Assembly (NCBI RefSeq): GCF_000002995.4
Contig: NW_025062478.1
Span: 2,890,001-2,954,000, forward strand
Reading direction: 5' to 3'
DNA length: 64,000 nucleotides
Source: Brugia malayi
Lineage: Eukaryota > Nematoda > Chromadorea > Rhabditida > Onchocercidae
In this document: piece by piece, positions 1 through 12,500 of the stretch
Numbering within the stretch: the first letter of the stretch is position 1
Layout: every line of letters starts with the position of its first letter
Notes under the pieces: model-generated
The model's input: only the letters and a program-made list of their open reading frames with translations
Databases searched by the model: none
Told to the model about the DNA's origin: nothing
Position numbers and translations under genes: made by a program

Positions 1-109
1 TTTCTTTATAATACAAAAAAAAGAAATTATCACTGCATTTATTTTACTTTCTTCTTTGCATAATCTTTAAAAAAGTTTGATGGATTTTAAATTTGATCTT
101 ATTTTTGAG

Positions 110-1546
110 ATGAGCATGTTGCACCAGCTGGAGAAGAAGAAGGTGAACTTGGTGAATATAGATGCAAACTTCAGCGTTTTTTGCAAACTTCAACTGCTTA
201 TAGTCCAGAAAAATTGCTTGTTCAATTGCGTCATAACTGTAAGTTTTACTGTTGCAATTCTTATTATTCATATTGCATTGAATCTTTTTTTTTTTTTTTT
301 TTTTCATTATCTATTTGTTTAGACTGTTTAGCATTCGTAATTACATACTAAAACAAATACTCTTACATTTATTTCAAATTATCATGAAATGAAATGATGG
401 TAATAATCTTTAACAGGTAATTTCTCTATGATATTTCAATTGTTATAAAATGAAGAAATACGTATTTACAGCGTTATATGAAGAAAGAGCATTGTTATTG
501 GGACGATTAAAAAGGCATCAGCAAGCATTAGCTATTTATACGCAAATTTTAAAGAATTATAAAGCAGCTGAAAAATACTGCATGGATTGTTATGAACCAA
601 ATGATCCTGAACGTTCCAAGGTAATCATTATAAGATTTGAATTTTTTAATTTTTAAAAATATTTTGATGATATAAAAGGTATGTATCAATTTAATATTCT
701 TTCGAAATATTTAACTAGTTTTTTGTTCGATGACTAATAGCTAATTTATTAAAAAATGGGTTTTTTTTTTTGTTTCTTTTTCTGAAAAAAAATAATGTCC
801 AGTGTAATATTAATAAAGCTGTTGTAATAAATTATAAATGTTTATGTCCAATTTTTTAGATTTTTTTAATTTTACTTCAAATGTATACAAATCCACCGGA
901 TACATCTATTGTTGGATTAATGCACAGTGATCATTGTCAAGCTATACCGAATCCAAATGAAGCAGTTCGAATCCTGAAAGAACACAGTGATGTGTTTGAT
1001 CCAAGTTAGTAAGATCAATAGTGATTTTTTTGTTAATTTCTTGTTTTTTTTTTTTCTTTTTTTGTGAATTAAAGAAAAGTGCCACTAAATGAAAATTAAG
1101 CTTAAATATGTTTTTTGATTTCGAATTCATTATTTGCAGTAGAAGCGTTAACTTCATTACCTCTCGATTATACATTAAAAAGTGTCTGGCCTGGTCTTGT
1201 TACTATTCTACAAACGGCACATAACAGGAAACATACCGTAAGTATATTCATCAAGTAATCAGTAGATGTTGTCAATTCTTCTTTATCTATTTGAAGTTAT
1301 TAAAATTTTTGAATGAATAACTTTTATTCGTGATAATTTCTTTAGCTTTTAAACCTAATTTAATGAAATGTTAAAGTTCATTTTCTTATTTCACATCGAT
1401 CGTAATAAGTTCGATGTGTAAGTTCAATTTGCATGAAGTAAAATTCTATGAAATATAAGGAAGCCTGAATGCTGTATGTTTCTTTTGTTCTGAATTATAT
1501 TTGTTGCTATATTAAGCAATCATTTTGCGCTACTAAAAACGAAGAT

Positions 1547-1581
<35 letters not shown>

Positions 1582-2897
1582 TATGATGAAAATATTTCAA
1601 TGAAAAGATTATGCTATTTTACAATGAACTTCTTTAATTTTTTGAATTTAATTTTTACCATTCCAGTTTGTCCCTTTCCTGAATGTTTTTTTTTTTTTTT
1701 TTTTTTGTTCACGAATATAATAGAGCGCATTACTTACTTCATTTAAAATGTTTTAGATATAATAATAATGATAAATTTATACGGTATTATAGCGAAATGA
1801 ATTATTTGGAATGACTTTTTTTTTCTTTTTTTTTTTTGAAATATCAATAATATAGAATTTTTCACTGAAAATATTTTAAATCATTAGTTAATATCAGTTG
1901 TGAAAATTATCAGTATGAATATATATATAACAAATTAGTTTTTTTTTTTGAGAGAGAGAGAGAGAGATTTTCGATAAATAAATGAAGATATTACAGAGTA
2001 TGATTCATAAATCAGTATGTGATGCAGCATTAAAACGTGCACTACGACGGAAAGCTCTATCACATTCTACGAAATTTGTTATAGACTATGAAATTGATTG
2101 TGCTGCATGTGGAAAAAGAATTGCTAACAGGTTTTTTTTTTTTTTTAACATTTTTTCTATTTATTTGTGGATTAAAAAAAGAAAATTTATAAGACAAGAT
2201 GTAAAATTGATGATTTTAGGTAATTACTAGTTTTTATGTTTGTATTTTCACTCTTCAAAATTCTTTCAAAAATTCTATCACTCAATTAATTATCCATTGT
2301 TTGAATTTTTTCACTTGTTTGATTGTTATTGTATTTTTATTACCATCAGATTATTTTCTTCTGAAAAATTTTGTTAAAATTTGGTGATCTATTTTGCTTC
2401 AATCAGCTAGAGTGAAGTTATTGTTTCCAGTTATTTCCAAATACATTGTTTTATCAAACATATCCAAAACTCTTTAATCATTATACTTTATTTTACTAAT
2501 TCTAAGAAAAAGACTACTTTTTTAAAAGTATATTTTATTATCAATATGAACTTTTGTAATGTAATTACTAATTGGGAAGAAATTACAATTCATTTTTTTC
2601 TTTCCTTAGCTTCTAATTTTCATAATACTGACGAAGGTTTTATCTTTATTGCGATTAACGCAAATTTTGGTTAGGTTTTGTTTTGATCAGTTTTAATTAG
2701 TTAATTTCTTTCTGTTTTAAAATTTGTTTACGTATTACGGTTTTCAATTTTGTAATTTATTTATTGTCATTATTATAATTTATTTCTTTTCTCTTCTAGA
2801 TAATGTTTTTTTTTTTTTCTTCTTTAGTGCTTTCGCCCGATATCCGAATGGTCGTTTGGAACATTTTTATTGTTATCAAAGGAAGGATGAAAAATGA
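110..2897 (+). CDS. vps-39: Vps39/Vam6-type HOPS tethering protein, C-terminal part (5' end outside window)
   Basis: Six exons can be joined: 110-238, 472-620, 860-1004, 1140-1237, 1997-2130 and 2828-2897 (stop TGA 2895-2897). Every junction is GT/AG and the phases agree, giving about 240 residues. The protein starts mid-domain with an acidic stretch, then KLQRFLQTSTAYSPEKLL, then a helical repeat region (YEERALLLGRLKRHQQALAI) typical of clathrin-heavy-chain-like repeats in Vps39. Next comes VWPGLVTILQTAHNRK. It ends in a zinc-binding module: a CAACGKRI pair of cysteines, the family signature SAFARYPNGR, and HFYC. Family knowledge: Vps39 is a HOPS subunit that binds Rab7 and tethers late endosomes or autophagosomes to lysosomes; the paralogue TGFBRAP1/Vps3 serves CORVET. 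The N-terminal CNH/citron domain lies outside the window. I prefer Vps39 over TGFBRAP1 from the C-terminal signature, but the two are related, so some doubt remains. Introns 4 (759 bases) and 5 (697 bases) hold only T-runs and AT-rich sequence. Confidence 0.88.
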
Positions 2898-3206
2898 AGA
2901 AAATTTTCTTTTTTGTGATGATATTAAAGTTAATACACGGGAAAATCTGCATGCATTACCTTATTTTATATTGTATATTTTATTGATATTTTTCAACAAA
3001 TTTCTTATTTTATTTCCTAAAGGTGATCAAATCTTTTTATCACTTGTGTTAGTGTTGTTTGCTTTTTTTTTCTGCTTATTTGAAGTAATTTTAGGAATAT
3101 GTTTGGTTTTTTCAAGAATCATAAATTTGTTTTATCGGAATGGATGAATACACAAGAAAAAAAAAATAGAATTTATTCGAAACAAAAAATTAAAAAAAAA
3201 AGGAAC

Positions 3207-3212
3207 AATAAA
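3207..3212 (+). terminator. Candidate poly(A) signal for the Vps39 gene
   Basis: An AATAAA hexamer lies about 310 bases past the stop codon. The sequence is so AT-rich that such hexamers occur by chance (others near 3327, 3447 and 3551), so this is a position-based guess. Confidence 0.25.
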
Positions 3213-6185
3213 AGAGATATTTGTCACAAATATAAGAATCTACACGAAAACAATTTCTGCTCGTTTCCTGCAACTGCTATCTTCTATAATAAGAAACCGG
3301 AATTACGGTTAATTTCATTTTAATCTTGGAAAAATAAAAAACGAAAATCGGAAAACCATCCATAATTATTTACCAACAGAAAAGTGTATTTTAAATTCTC
3401 AAATATTGATGGTTTCTTTTTTTTTTTCGTTTTCGTAAAAAATTGAATAAAACATTCGAAAATTAATTGATAATAAGAATTCAGAGAGAAAGTGCAATTC
3501 AAATACGATCAATTCGAGGAAAACATTCACAATGACAAATTTGAAAATACAATAAATTTCAATGAATAACAACTGCAAACTTAAAAGCAATTACTATTTC
3601 ACTTTTTTTTTTCCTTTTTATTTTTAATAAAAATGAAATTAACAATTAGTTAAATTATACTTTTAATTATATAGTAAGTTTTAAAAGTTCTTTTTTTAAA
3701 ATACTACATTGTCGTTTATTAATTTTTTAATATCAAATTTAATCAATTTATTATTGATCGATTATTTTCTCAAAATTCAATTAAATTTATTATACGAATT
3801 TACAATGCCAATGTCTTCTTTTTTTTTACCATTTGTTTTAAAAATTAAAATCATATAAAAAGAGTTACTTATTCTGTTATTAACGGAAAGTAAAAAGAAA
3901 AAAGCAAATAGTTTATTGAAATATTAATTTACAATTTTTTAAATCTTTTATTTATTTTATTTCTAAAGAAATACTTGCGACTAAAATGTCATTACAATAT
4001 TCATACATTTGCGCATCAAATAAACATTACATTAAAATAATTAAATAATTATATGATAATATATAATTATTTTAATATCAATTTATTCAGTTTGTTTTCT
4101 CGTTTCTTTTTTCTCTTTTATTTAATATATTTATCAAATATATCTTCGCATTTCATCAACCATTTTTATCTTTTATCATTATTTGATCAATTATTTTCAA
4201 TTTCAATTCATAAATTGATCCAATGGTATAAGATATAATAATGCACATAATATAATTGTTAAATGCTGAAAATAATAATCAATTAATTAACCAATTAACA
4301 AATAAAAATTTATACAAAACTTTAAAGGAAAAAACTTCAATTTCTCAGAAAAAAAAAGAAAAGAAAAACCATTAATGACTGTTTTATTTAAAATTATACA
4401 TAATCTGTAAACAAATTTATCAATTTTATTTTATGATATTGAAATGATTGAAAAATAAATTAGACAAATAACCTATATTTGATATGTGATAATATTATTA
4501 TCAATTGATGTAATACGTAAAATATGTTCTCGCATGATAAATAATAGAAATAGAAATATGAAAAATGTCAGCAAATACAGTAAAATAGCTGCAAGAAGAA
4601 TGAAAAGATTAAAATATGAAATTATTTCATTTGTAAGTATTATCGATTCATCCAATAACATTACAATCGCTTTTTTTTCATCTTTTCCATAACAAAATTG
4701 CAAGTTTATTTCTAAAAAAAAAAACAAATTTATTAAATTAAAGTCCATTTCTATTTTTAAAATTTCATGTAAATATTGAATTTTTTGTTTTATTTTATCT
4801 TATTTGATAACAAAAAAAGAAAAAGAAAAGTGTGAAATTTAAAAGTAGACTTTATAAAGTTAAAAAAATCTTTACACTGATTTACGACTTCATAAATTTG
4901 AAGTCTTTGTAAATTTTGTAGGATAGATTTTATTAAATTGCTGTAGAGATTTTTTGAAAGAAATTTAAGAACTTTTACTTTAAATTTGAAACTTTTCTTT
5001 TTTTTTGCAATCAAATGAAGTAATAATTTTTGATTTTGCAGTGAAATAATCTCATTTTTTTTTGTTTAATTATTTCATCTTAATCCTACAATTAGTTAAA
5101 TTTATCATTCTATAAAAGTCAAAAGAAATTTATAACCTAAATAATAAAAATGGAACGAAATTGAATTTATAGCTGAATCATTAATTTTCATGAAAACGAT
5201 GAAAATTTACCTTAGAGCATAATATGGACAGAGTCTATCAGTATATTTTAATTATACATAGCAGAAAGAAAGAGTAAACAACATATTTAATTATTTGTAA
5301 AAGCTAAAAAAAGAAAAAAAAAAACTAAGTAACGTATTTTTCAATTTTCCATTGCACTAAAAAAGTAAACAACATATAATATATTATTATTTGTTAATAA
5401 TAATAATTATTATTCGTTGTGTTATTTACGAATAACAAATTAATTTAAAAACAATACACAATAAAATGAAACGATTACGAATTATTTGTATTTCATTTCC
5501 AGTACATATATTACATTCAAAAATGCACAAAATATTAATTAATAACGAATTAAATTGATGTTTAAGTTTTAATTGTTTGCCCATTAAGTAAAGCTTCCAA
5601 AAATACTTTGAAATTAAGTTATAATTAGAATTGTCTCTTAAATTTACCTCTGTAAATATGACAAATCGTTTCAAAACATTAATACAACTTCTAAACAAAA
5701 TTTTATAACTCTAACAAATATACATATTTAACTTTTTAAATAAAATATTAAAGCCCAAAAAAAAAAAAAATAGTTGGAATTAGTAAAGCAGATATTAGTC
5801 TCTGAAGTATAAGTTTAGATTATTTCAACTCTTTAAATTATCTCAGAATGAATATCAACAATTTAACAACATTTCCAATATTTTAATCTCCCATTTCAAG
5901 TCATCTTTCATTATCATGATATTTCTCCTAATATATTAATTAAACCCCTCAATTAATAATGATTAACAATAATAATGGTTAACAACAATAAGTACAATGG
6001 TAATATTAATGATTAAAAATAGCGATAAACAGTATTAAAGTGTAGTGATAATAAAAATTAATAACAATGATAATAATTAATAATAATTCATTGGATCATT
6101 TTAAATCATTATTGCTTACCATTACCAATAAGTTTTTTGCCTTTTTTAATCTTTTATTTAAAATCATCCCTAATAATAGTAATAT

Positions 6186-6204
6186 TAATAATAATAACAA
6201 TAAC

Positions 6205-6261
<57 letters not shown>

Positions 6262-6263
6262 CA
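6186..6263. repeat. (AAT)n microsatellite
   Basis: Trinucleotide AAT array, pure from about 6207 to 6260 with AAC interruptions at the 5' edge. In one frame it would read as poly-Asn and on the other strand as poly-Leu. It sits far from any coding exon and is not interpreted as coding. Confidence 0.95.
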
Positions 6264-6718
6264 ATAATAACAGCGAATAATAATAGCAATAAAAAACAAA
6301 AAACAGCAAACAAAAATTCTTTCAGTTCTCTTTCATTCCTTTTCTCATTCTTTCATTTAAATGATATCATTTAATTAAAATTAATTTCCGTCTTTTCCTC
6401 TTTTGTCAATTATGAAAATCCCAAATAATATAATAGCATTATTGATTTGTTCATTTTCAAATTTTTTTTCGTTTGTTGTTGGGTTAACTTTTTCAATATT
6501 ATTGTTATTATTATTTTTTATTATTGTTATTTATTATTATCAATGCTTTCGTCCTTTGTTTTTCTACTTTTTTCTTCATTTAATGATAAATATATGCAGT
6601 ATTCAACATCAGTTTTTAATTATATGTTAAAATTTTTTATTCTACCTTTCCTTTTTTAATGAATAGAAAGGAAAAGGAAAGGAAAATTTGGTTTTTTTTC
6701 TTAATCCTCGTTATCATA

Positions 6719-6770
6719 TCGATTGACTGATTAGCTGATTGATTGATTTATTGATTGATTGAAATGATTT
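6719..6770. repeat. Degenerate (TGAT)n repeat
   Basis: Repeated GATT/TGAT tetramers with substitutions, an aged microsatellite. Confidence 0.8.
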
Positions 6771-6902
6771 GCAGAAAATGTGTAGTAATTAAAGGATTTT
6801 GGGAGGTGCTATAGTAATGTTAAAGGTAAGAGTGAAGTTTATATGATGTTGTTTATATGTGGAAGGAATAGATTAGAATCATTTTCAAGTGGGACTTTGC
6901 CA

Positions 6903-7130
6903 AATATTCAAAAGAGAAGAGAGAGGGAGAGAGAAGGACGAAGAGAGAGAGAGAAAAAGAGACAAAGTTTGATCAAGATAGGACGAAAGGAAATTTAACT
7001 TCCAATTAAATAGAAAAGCGGTACCAATAATCGATGAAACGGAATGAAAAATGAAAGGAATAGAAAGGGAAGAGGAAGTGGAAGAAGAAAGAAGAATGGA
7101 GGAGAGGATGAAGATGAGAAATTGCTGATC
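6903..7130. repeat. Polypurine tract (GA-rich)
   Basis: For over 200 bases the + strand is dominated by GAGA, GGGA and GAAGAA blocks with few pyrimidines (a short break near 6985-7040). Such tracts can form triplex structures. The Ser/Pro-rich antisense reading is a composition artefact. Confidence 0.75.
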
Positions 7131-7229
7131 ACCAATAGAGGACGATGGTGGTGATGGTGGTGGTGGTGGTTGTTGTAGGTGACCTTGGTATTTGTCAACC
7201 AATGTCATGGAATCAATCTATTCAGTCGC

Positions 7230-7283
7230 TTAATGTCATCAACATTATCATCATCACCATCATCATCATCATTATCATCTCAA
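7230..7283. repeat. (ATC)n-type microsatellite
   Basis: ATC/ATT triplets on the + strand. It is preceded at 7145-7175 by a GGT-rich stretch. Confidence 0.8.
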
Positions 7284-7335
7284 GTCAACCAAAAATAAGA
7301 TTAAACTGTACATTTAAATTTGAATTAAAAAAAAA

Positions 7336-7568
7336 AGAATAGAATAGAATAGGATAAAATGGAATGGAATAGAATAAATTAGAATGAAATAGAATAGGAA
7401 TAGGAATAAAATTTAGCGGAATGGGATAAATAAAACAGAACACAACAGAATAGAATAGGACGAATAGAATAGAATAGAATAGAATAGAATAGAATAGAAT
7501 AGAATAGAATAGAATAGAATAGAATTAGAATTAGAATTAGAATAGAATAGAATAGAATAGAATAGAAT
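7336..7568. repeat. (AGAAT)n pentanucleotide array
   Basis: About 230 bases of the pentamer AGAAT. The purest parts are about 7462-7525 and 7540-7568, with variant blocks (AGGAT, GGAAT, AGAATT) around them. It is not the nematode telomere repeat TTAGGC. Confidence 0.95.
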
Positions 7569-8305
7569 GAGGGAAAAAAAGAAAAAGTAGAGTGATAAAA
7601 GATTAATACATTGATCATAATCATAAGATCATATCATCTAGCAATAGTTGATTTCATTTATTGATTGGTCAACAAGGTAAACACTGAAGTTTGAAAGAGG
7701 AATAAATGAAATATTTGAAAAAGAAGCATACAAAGAGAATAATGATGATGAAGAAGAAATAACACTGGGAAAAACTGATGTGGAAATGTTAAAATCTTCC
7801 AAAAGTAAATTAAATTCAACCGAAGGGAATAGAAGACTAACTATTGCTAACATAACCAACTGACCAACGAAATAACCAATCAACCAAAGAACCGAGTAAC
7901 CAAGCAACCAAACAACAAAACAGTCAACCAGATACAGTCATCAAATAATAACAACATTGAAAGTAACAGTGAAAAAATTTATTTTCTCTCTTTTTTTTCA
8001 CCCAATTCAAAAAAAAAAGAAAAAAGAATTTCTCTCTCCTTTTCTGTGCTACTATCAGAATATATTTGATATAAAAGTTTTTTTCTTTTTTCAATTTAAA
8101 ATTTTTTGAATTAATTAAGATTATATACTAAATTAGTTATTCTAATTTCTTTATGTTTCATTTCGTTGTGACATCTTAAAATTTTTGAGATGAATCGATT
8201 GATAAACAAATAAACGAACAAACGAATGGACGAATGAATGACTGGAACATACAGGAGGACAAAATGGACAGACAAACAGATTTTAACAGACCGACAGGTG
8301 TGTAC

Positions 8306-8363
8306 AGACACACACACACACACATTTGTACACATACACACACACACACACATACATACACGC
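8306..8363. repeat. (CA)n microsatellite
   Basis: Two CA blocks separated by a short TTTGTACACAT spacer and followed by CATACATACA. Confidence 0.93.
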
Positions 8364-8780
8364 ACGAGATTGCCGGTCTGTATTCTTGTAACCCATAAAA
8401 ATATCATACCTGTTATTATCACTATAATATTTATCATCATCAATCGCTGATGAGTCATTCAATGGAGTATTAGCAATCTTTTTTTTTGCTATGAGATTAT
8501 CAACTGATTGTATTTCTCTTCTGCAAGTGATATCTGATATATATTATTATCAGATTAATTAAGTAGTATTTATTAATTTTTGATTAATATTTAGTTAAAT
8601 GTTTTATTGATATGATAAGTTTGTATTAGTATTATATGTTTGAATGGTATTTAATCGATTACTGTTATTAGCACTAGCAGTTGTAGTATTCCTTATTAAG
8701 TTCTGATTAGTATTTAATTAAATATTTTGTTGGATATTATATTGATGCAACTTTTTTATATTTATTTCATATTTATAGAC

Positions 8781-8804
8781 TTATATATATATATATATAT
8801 ATAT
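8781..8804. repeat. (TA)n microsatellite
   Basis: Uninterrupted TA dinucleotides. Confidence 0.9.
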
Positions 8805-8980
8805 TTATATTTTTATATTAGTATTATTTGTTAAATTAGTATTTAACCGATCATAATTATTACTAAAATTTGTAATGATAATGTATGTTTTTTTTCCAAT
8901 TAATATTTAATTAAATATTTAACGAATAACATATTAGCATAGTAATTTTATACTGGCATTAACTGTTGTATGCTTATTAT

Positions 8981-9003
8981 TTAATTAATTAATTAATTAA
9001 TTA
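8981..9003. repeat. (TTAA)n repeat
   Basis: Six TTAA tetramers about 130 bases upstream of the start of the giant membrane protein gene. The same tetramer array recurs at two splice acceptors inside that gene. Confidence 0.9.
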
Positions 9004-9126
9004 CTATTGCTACTGGTAATTACTCATTTTCTATATCTCATTTTAATTTTTTTTTTTTTTTTTATTGAATAGAAATTTTATTTGCTTATTGCTTATTAAC
9101 ACTAATAATAATAATTAAATAATATG

Positions 9127-9132
9127 TTACAG
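9127..9132 (+). promoter_or_regulatory. Probable spliced-leader acceptor of the bark beetle homologue
   Basis: TTACAG ends two bases before the ATG at 9135. A T-run (about 9049-9063) lies upstream. No upstream exon is visible, so a trans-splice acceptor is the simplest reading. A cis-spliced 5' non-coding exon is the alternative. Confidence 0.55.
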
Positions 9133-9134
9133 TA

Positions 9135-9525
9135 ATGATAAAACATGATTTAAAATGGATAAAATTAAAATTGCAACAATATTATCACAATCATCATTTC
9201 TCTTATTGGCATATGACTACATTATCAACGATCAGCGATCAATTATTATCATTTATCAGTGTTAATGATATGATTATTGAAGTATTACTATCTTCATTTC
9301 GAATATTTTGCTATCACTTTTCCTCATTCATATTACAAATATTAATTTTCAACCTTATATTACAAACAGTTTTATTACCATATGCTAATGGTAAAACAGA
9401 TATTTCTATTGCTAATTCTAATTCAAATAATTCCGGCAACATTATTTCTCAAACGGATTCGTCATTATCATCATTACCGGATGATATTTTTGACAGACAT
9501 GAACCGATCAAAAATATTATTGGAG
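9135..9525 (+). other. Exon 1: N-terminus with signal sequence
   Basis: This exon encodes residues 1-130. Residues 62-82 are strongly hydrophobic (SSFILQILIFNLILQTVLLP) and end at PYANG, a plausible signal peptidase region. From the first ATG this leaves an unusually long n-region of about 60 residues. The third in-frame ATG (9270, residue 46) gives a more normal signal peptide, but the first ATG lies right behind the probable trans-splice site. Ser/Asn-rich linker follows. The exon ends in phase 1 at GGTAAT. Confidence 0.7.
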
Positions 9526-12500
9526 GTAATAAATAATATTTGAATTCTTTTTTTTTTTTTTTTTTTGTTTGATTTTAAAGTTAAATGGAAGAAAAAACAC
9601 GTTTCAAATTTTCTACAAACAAATTTTGTTTTTTTGCTCTTTTTTTTAAAATTTCCTTTTTCTTTTTGAAAATGAAAAATGAAAAACAAAAAAGAAAAAT
9701 TTGACAGAAATTTATTTTTCATTCTCATAGCTAACAGATATAATCAAATAACTATGATCAGATGTAAAATATAAAAGCTTTTTATCGTGCAAAAAAATGA
9801 AATGAATGTATTCAAAAAAAAAAAAAATGGTTTGAAAAAGTGGAGAGAGAGAGAGAGGGAGGGAGAGAGAGAGGGAAAAAGAAGAATTCATTAATTTATT
9901 CCTTCTTTTTCTTTTTAATTCTAAAAATTAATGTTTTCGATTAAATTATTGACTAAAAAACATATTTTGATTAAACTTTTCTAAAATTAATACCAAAATA
10001 GTATTTCGGTTATTTTCATTTAATACTATAAAGTAGTGTTTTGATTAAATTATCTCAAAGTTAGTAACATGGAATTGCATGCGATTAAATTATTTGAAAA
10101 TTATCGCTGTGGAAGAAGAATTTTGATTAAATTATTTCTAAAATTAATGATAGAGAAATATTTCAATTAAATTAATCATTAATTTTTCAAAAGCATATTA
10201 TTTTCCTATTTATTTATTTTTCGTAATTTTACTAAAATTTTTGGATGTTTTAAAAGATATTATCAAATAAGCTATGAAATTTCATACGATTATTTTTCTG
10301 ACTTTCTTAAATTCAAAGATATTATTAAATCCTAAAAGTATTATTTAAGAATTAATAGCTTTAGAAAGAGAATTTAAGCTTAGTTATTGCTTGCAATCTT
10401 ATTAAATAATAATTACTACGAAATGATATATAGTAATAACTAATAGAAAAAAGGAATTAAAAGGAATAAAAAATTTTTTAAAAAAACAAAATAACCATTT
10501 ACTTATAATTATTCATACAGTGAATAAATTATTTGTAAATTTTTATAAATCTGAATGATTGCTTTTTTTTCTTAACTTAAAAATTTATTTTGTAATAATT
10601 TTTCAATATTTTACCGAAATTTTTTGTTGTTTCATCTAACTTTCAATATTATCTAATTAAAAGGAAATATATAGCAAATTATTGCAAAGTAATCATCCCA
10701 TAATTGTATCTGAATTACAATTTTAAATTACCTAATATGATTTAAAGGTATTTTTAAAAGTGATAAATAAATGAATAAATGAAATTCAAAAATTAGAAAA
10801 AAATACCACACCTTTTCAATTATAAAAATAATTGTAATACAATTTAAAATTTAATTCTCTTTTCGAAATAATAGTCTTTCCAAAGGTAAATAAACACATA
10901 TATCTTATTGACAGGTGTGTACTCAAGTAATATAACTTTATATTACCGTAATTCACCATATCATGTCCAAACCGATTTGACAATTGAGACGAATGCCGTT
11001 TTAACAATCGAAACTGGAGTACGAATTTATTTCGATAATGGTATTGGAATTAAAATTAAAGGAGCTATAAGGGCTATGGTTAGTATTATTATTGTGACTA
11101 TCGCTGCTATTATTATTATTTATTATAATTATTATTATTATTTAATAGTAGTATTATTATAAATATTATTACTATGATTCTTACAGATAATGAAGTTTCG
11201 TTATAAAATAATGATTTTATATTTATAAGAAGTTCGCTTTTTTTTTTCTTTTTTTCGTTTTTTATTTATTTTCCTTTTTTTTTTCTTTTTTTATTTTTTG
11301 TAACATTTAGATTATATTTAAGTTAAATTTACATAAATAATAAAATAATATCGTATTTACATGTAACAATTAATAATAGAATATTTTATAAATATTTACG
11401 TGAAAATAGCACGTTTAATATAAAATTAGTTTTACGCACATCCGTTTTATTACACGTAATATAAGAAAAAGCAAAAAGCAAAAAAAAAAGCTAAGTAAAT
11501 TTAAATTAGCTATTCATAACTTTTAATTTTCTTTTCAAATCTATATACTTCCTTCTTTTTTCTTTTTTACTTTTTAAGAATTCCAACATTTAAAATTTTT
11601 GAAGGAATTAAAATTTGAAGAAAATGATTGGTTCAAACTTATTTCATTTAATTGTATTTTTTTTCTTTCATTCTTTTGTTAAAGGTTGAAATGATACACA
11701 ATGTAAATGATATATGACAGAACATTTCGAAAAAAAAAAAAAGAAAGTCATCGCTCTTCCTCAATAAAAATAGGAAATGATCGGATAATGTTTGCAAAAG
11801 GCTATTTGAAAAATTTTTCTTCATTCAATTTTTTTTTTTTTTTTATCTCTTTTTGTTCATTCAAATTTTTCACAAATTTGAAATTTTAATTTTAAATATT
11901 ATTGCGTGAGAAACTAGCAAAAATTTTCTACAATTGAGTTTATTTCAATTTTTCTTCTTTCTTTTTGCATTATTTGAAAGAAAAAAATGAAAGAAATTCG
12001 AAATTTGTGATAACGAAGAATTAGAAGTAAAACGCTTTAATGTAAAAAAAAAAAAAAAAAAACGAAGCATTTAATATTGATGTATTATTTTAAAATGAAT
12101 CATAAGAGAAAAAAAAAATTTGTGTAAAAACTAAAGAAGAAATTATTTAAATTCGAATTGCTAAAATTTGAATGAATAGTTTAGCATTACTAAAAATTGA
12201 ATTGAATGAATAGTTGAGGATAAAACAAAAAAAGCAAATGAAACAATAAATAATAGTGGAAATTTCATTTTTTGACTTTTTGCTTTTTTTAAAAAAAAAA
12301 ACTTTCAAAATTATATTTAAATAAAAAAAAATAAAATAAAAGCAAAAATTGATAATATGCGTTACATGAAATGCCCTAATAGGCATTTCATTTTTGTTTT
12401 TCCATTTTTTTTCTTTTGTTTTTTTTTTTTTCAAGAGAATATGAAAGCTTTTTTATTCTTTTATTTATTTATTTATTTACTTATTTATTTATTCATTTGC

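Larger units (their letters stand above)
2898..9126. other. Intergenic region: low-complexity DNA with a microsatellite cluster
   Basis: No convincing gene is seen on either strand. Bases 2898-6060 are plain AT-rich sequence with short A and T runs. Open frames there (for example 4473-4748 on the minus strand) are rich in Ile/Phe/Lys/Asn, as expected by chance. Bases 6060-8420 are a dense cluster of simple repeats with changing strand composition, listed separately. Between 7840 and 7960 the + strand is rich in AACCAA-type tetramers (C on one strand, G on the other). Between 8200 and 8300 it is rich in degenerate GACA/ACGA tetramers. Bases 8420-9126 are AT-rich and lead to the spliced-leader acceptor of the next gene. 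Confidence 0.7.

Noticed and set aside
4473..4748. Antisense 91-residue frame with a hydrophobic helix
   Set aside because: The Ile/Leu/Phe/Asn bias matches AT-rich chance frames, the opposite strand is also open, and there are no splice partners or homology.
6067..6299. Poly-Asn (plus) and poly-Leu (minus) open frames
   Set aside because: They are translations of the AAT microsatellite with no homology or gene structure.
6885..7208. Pro/Ser-rich antisense frame of 107 residues
   Set aside because: It is the complement of a polypurine tract and a GGT block; composition alone keeps it open.
7336..7568. Interstitial telomere
   Set aside because: The unit is AGAAT, not the nematode TTAGGC.
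8111..8458. Cys/Val-rich antisense frame of 115 residues
   Set aside because: It reads through the CA repeat as alternating Cys-Val; there is no signal peptide or supporting exon.
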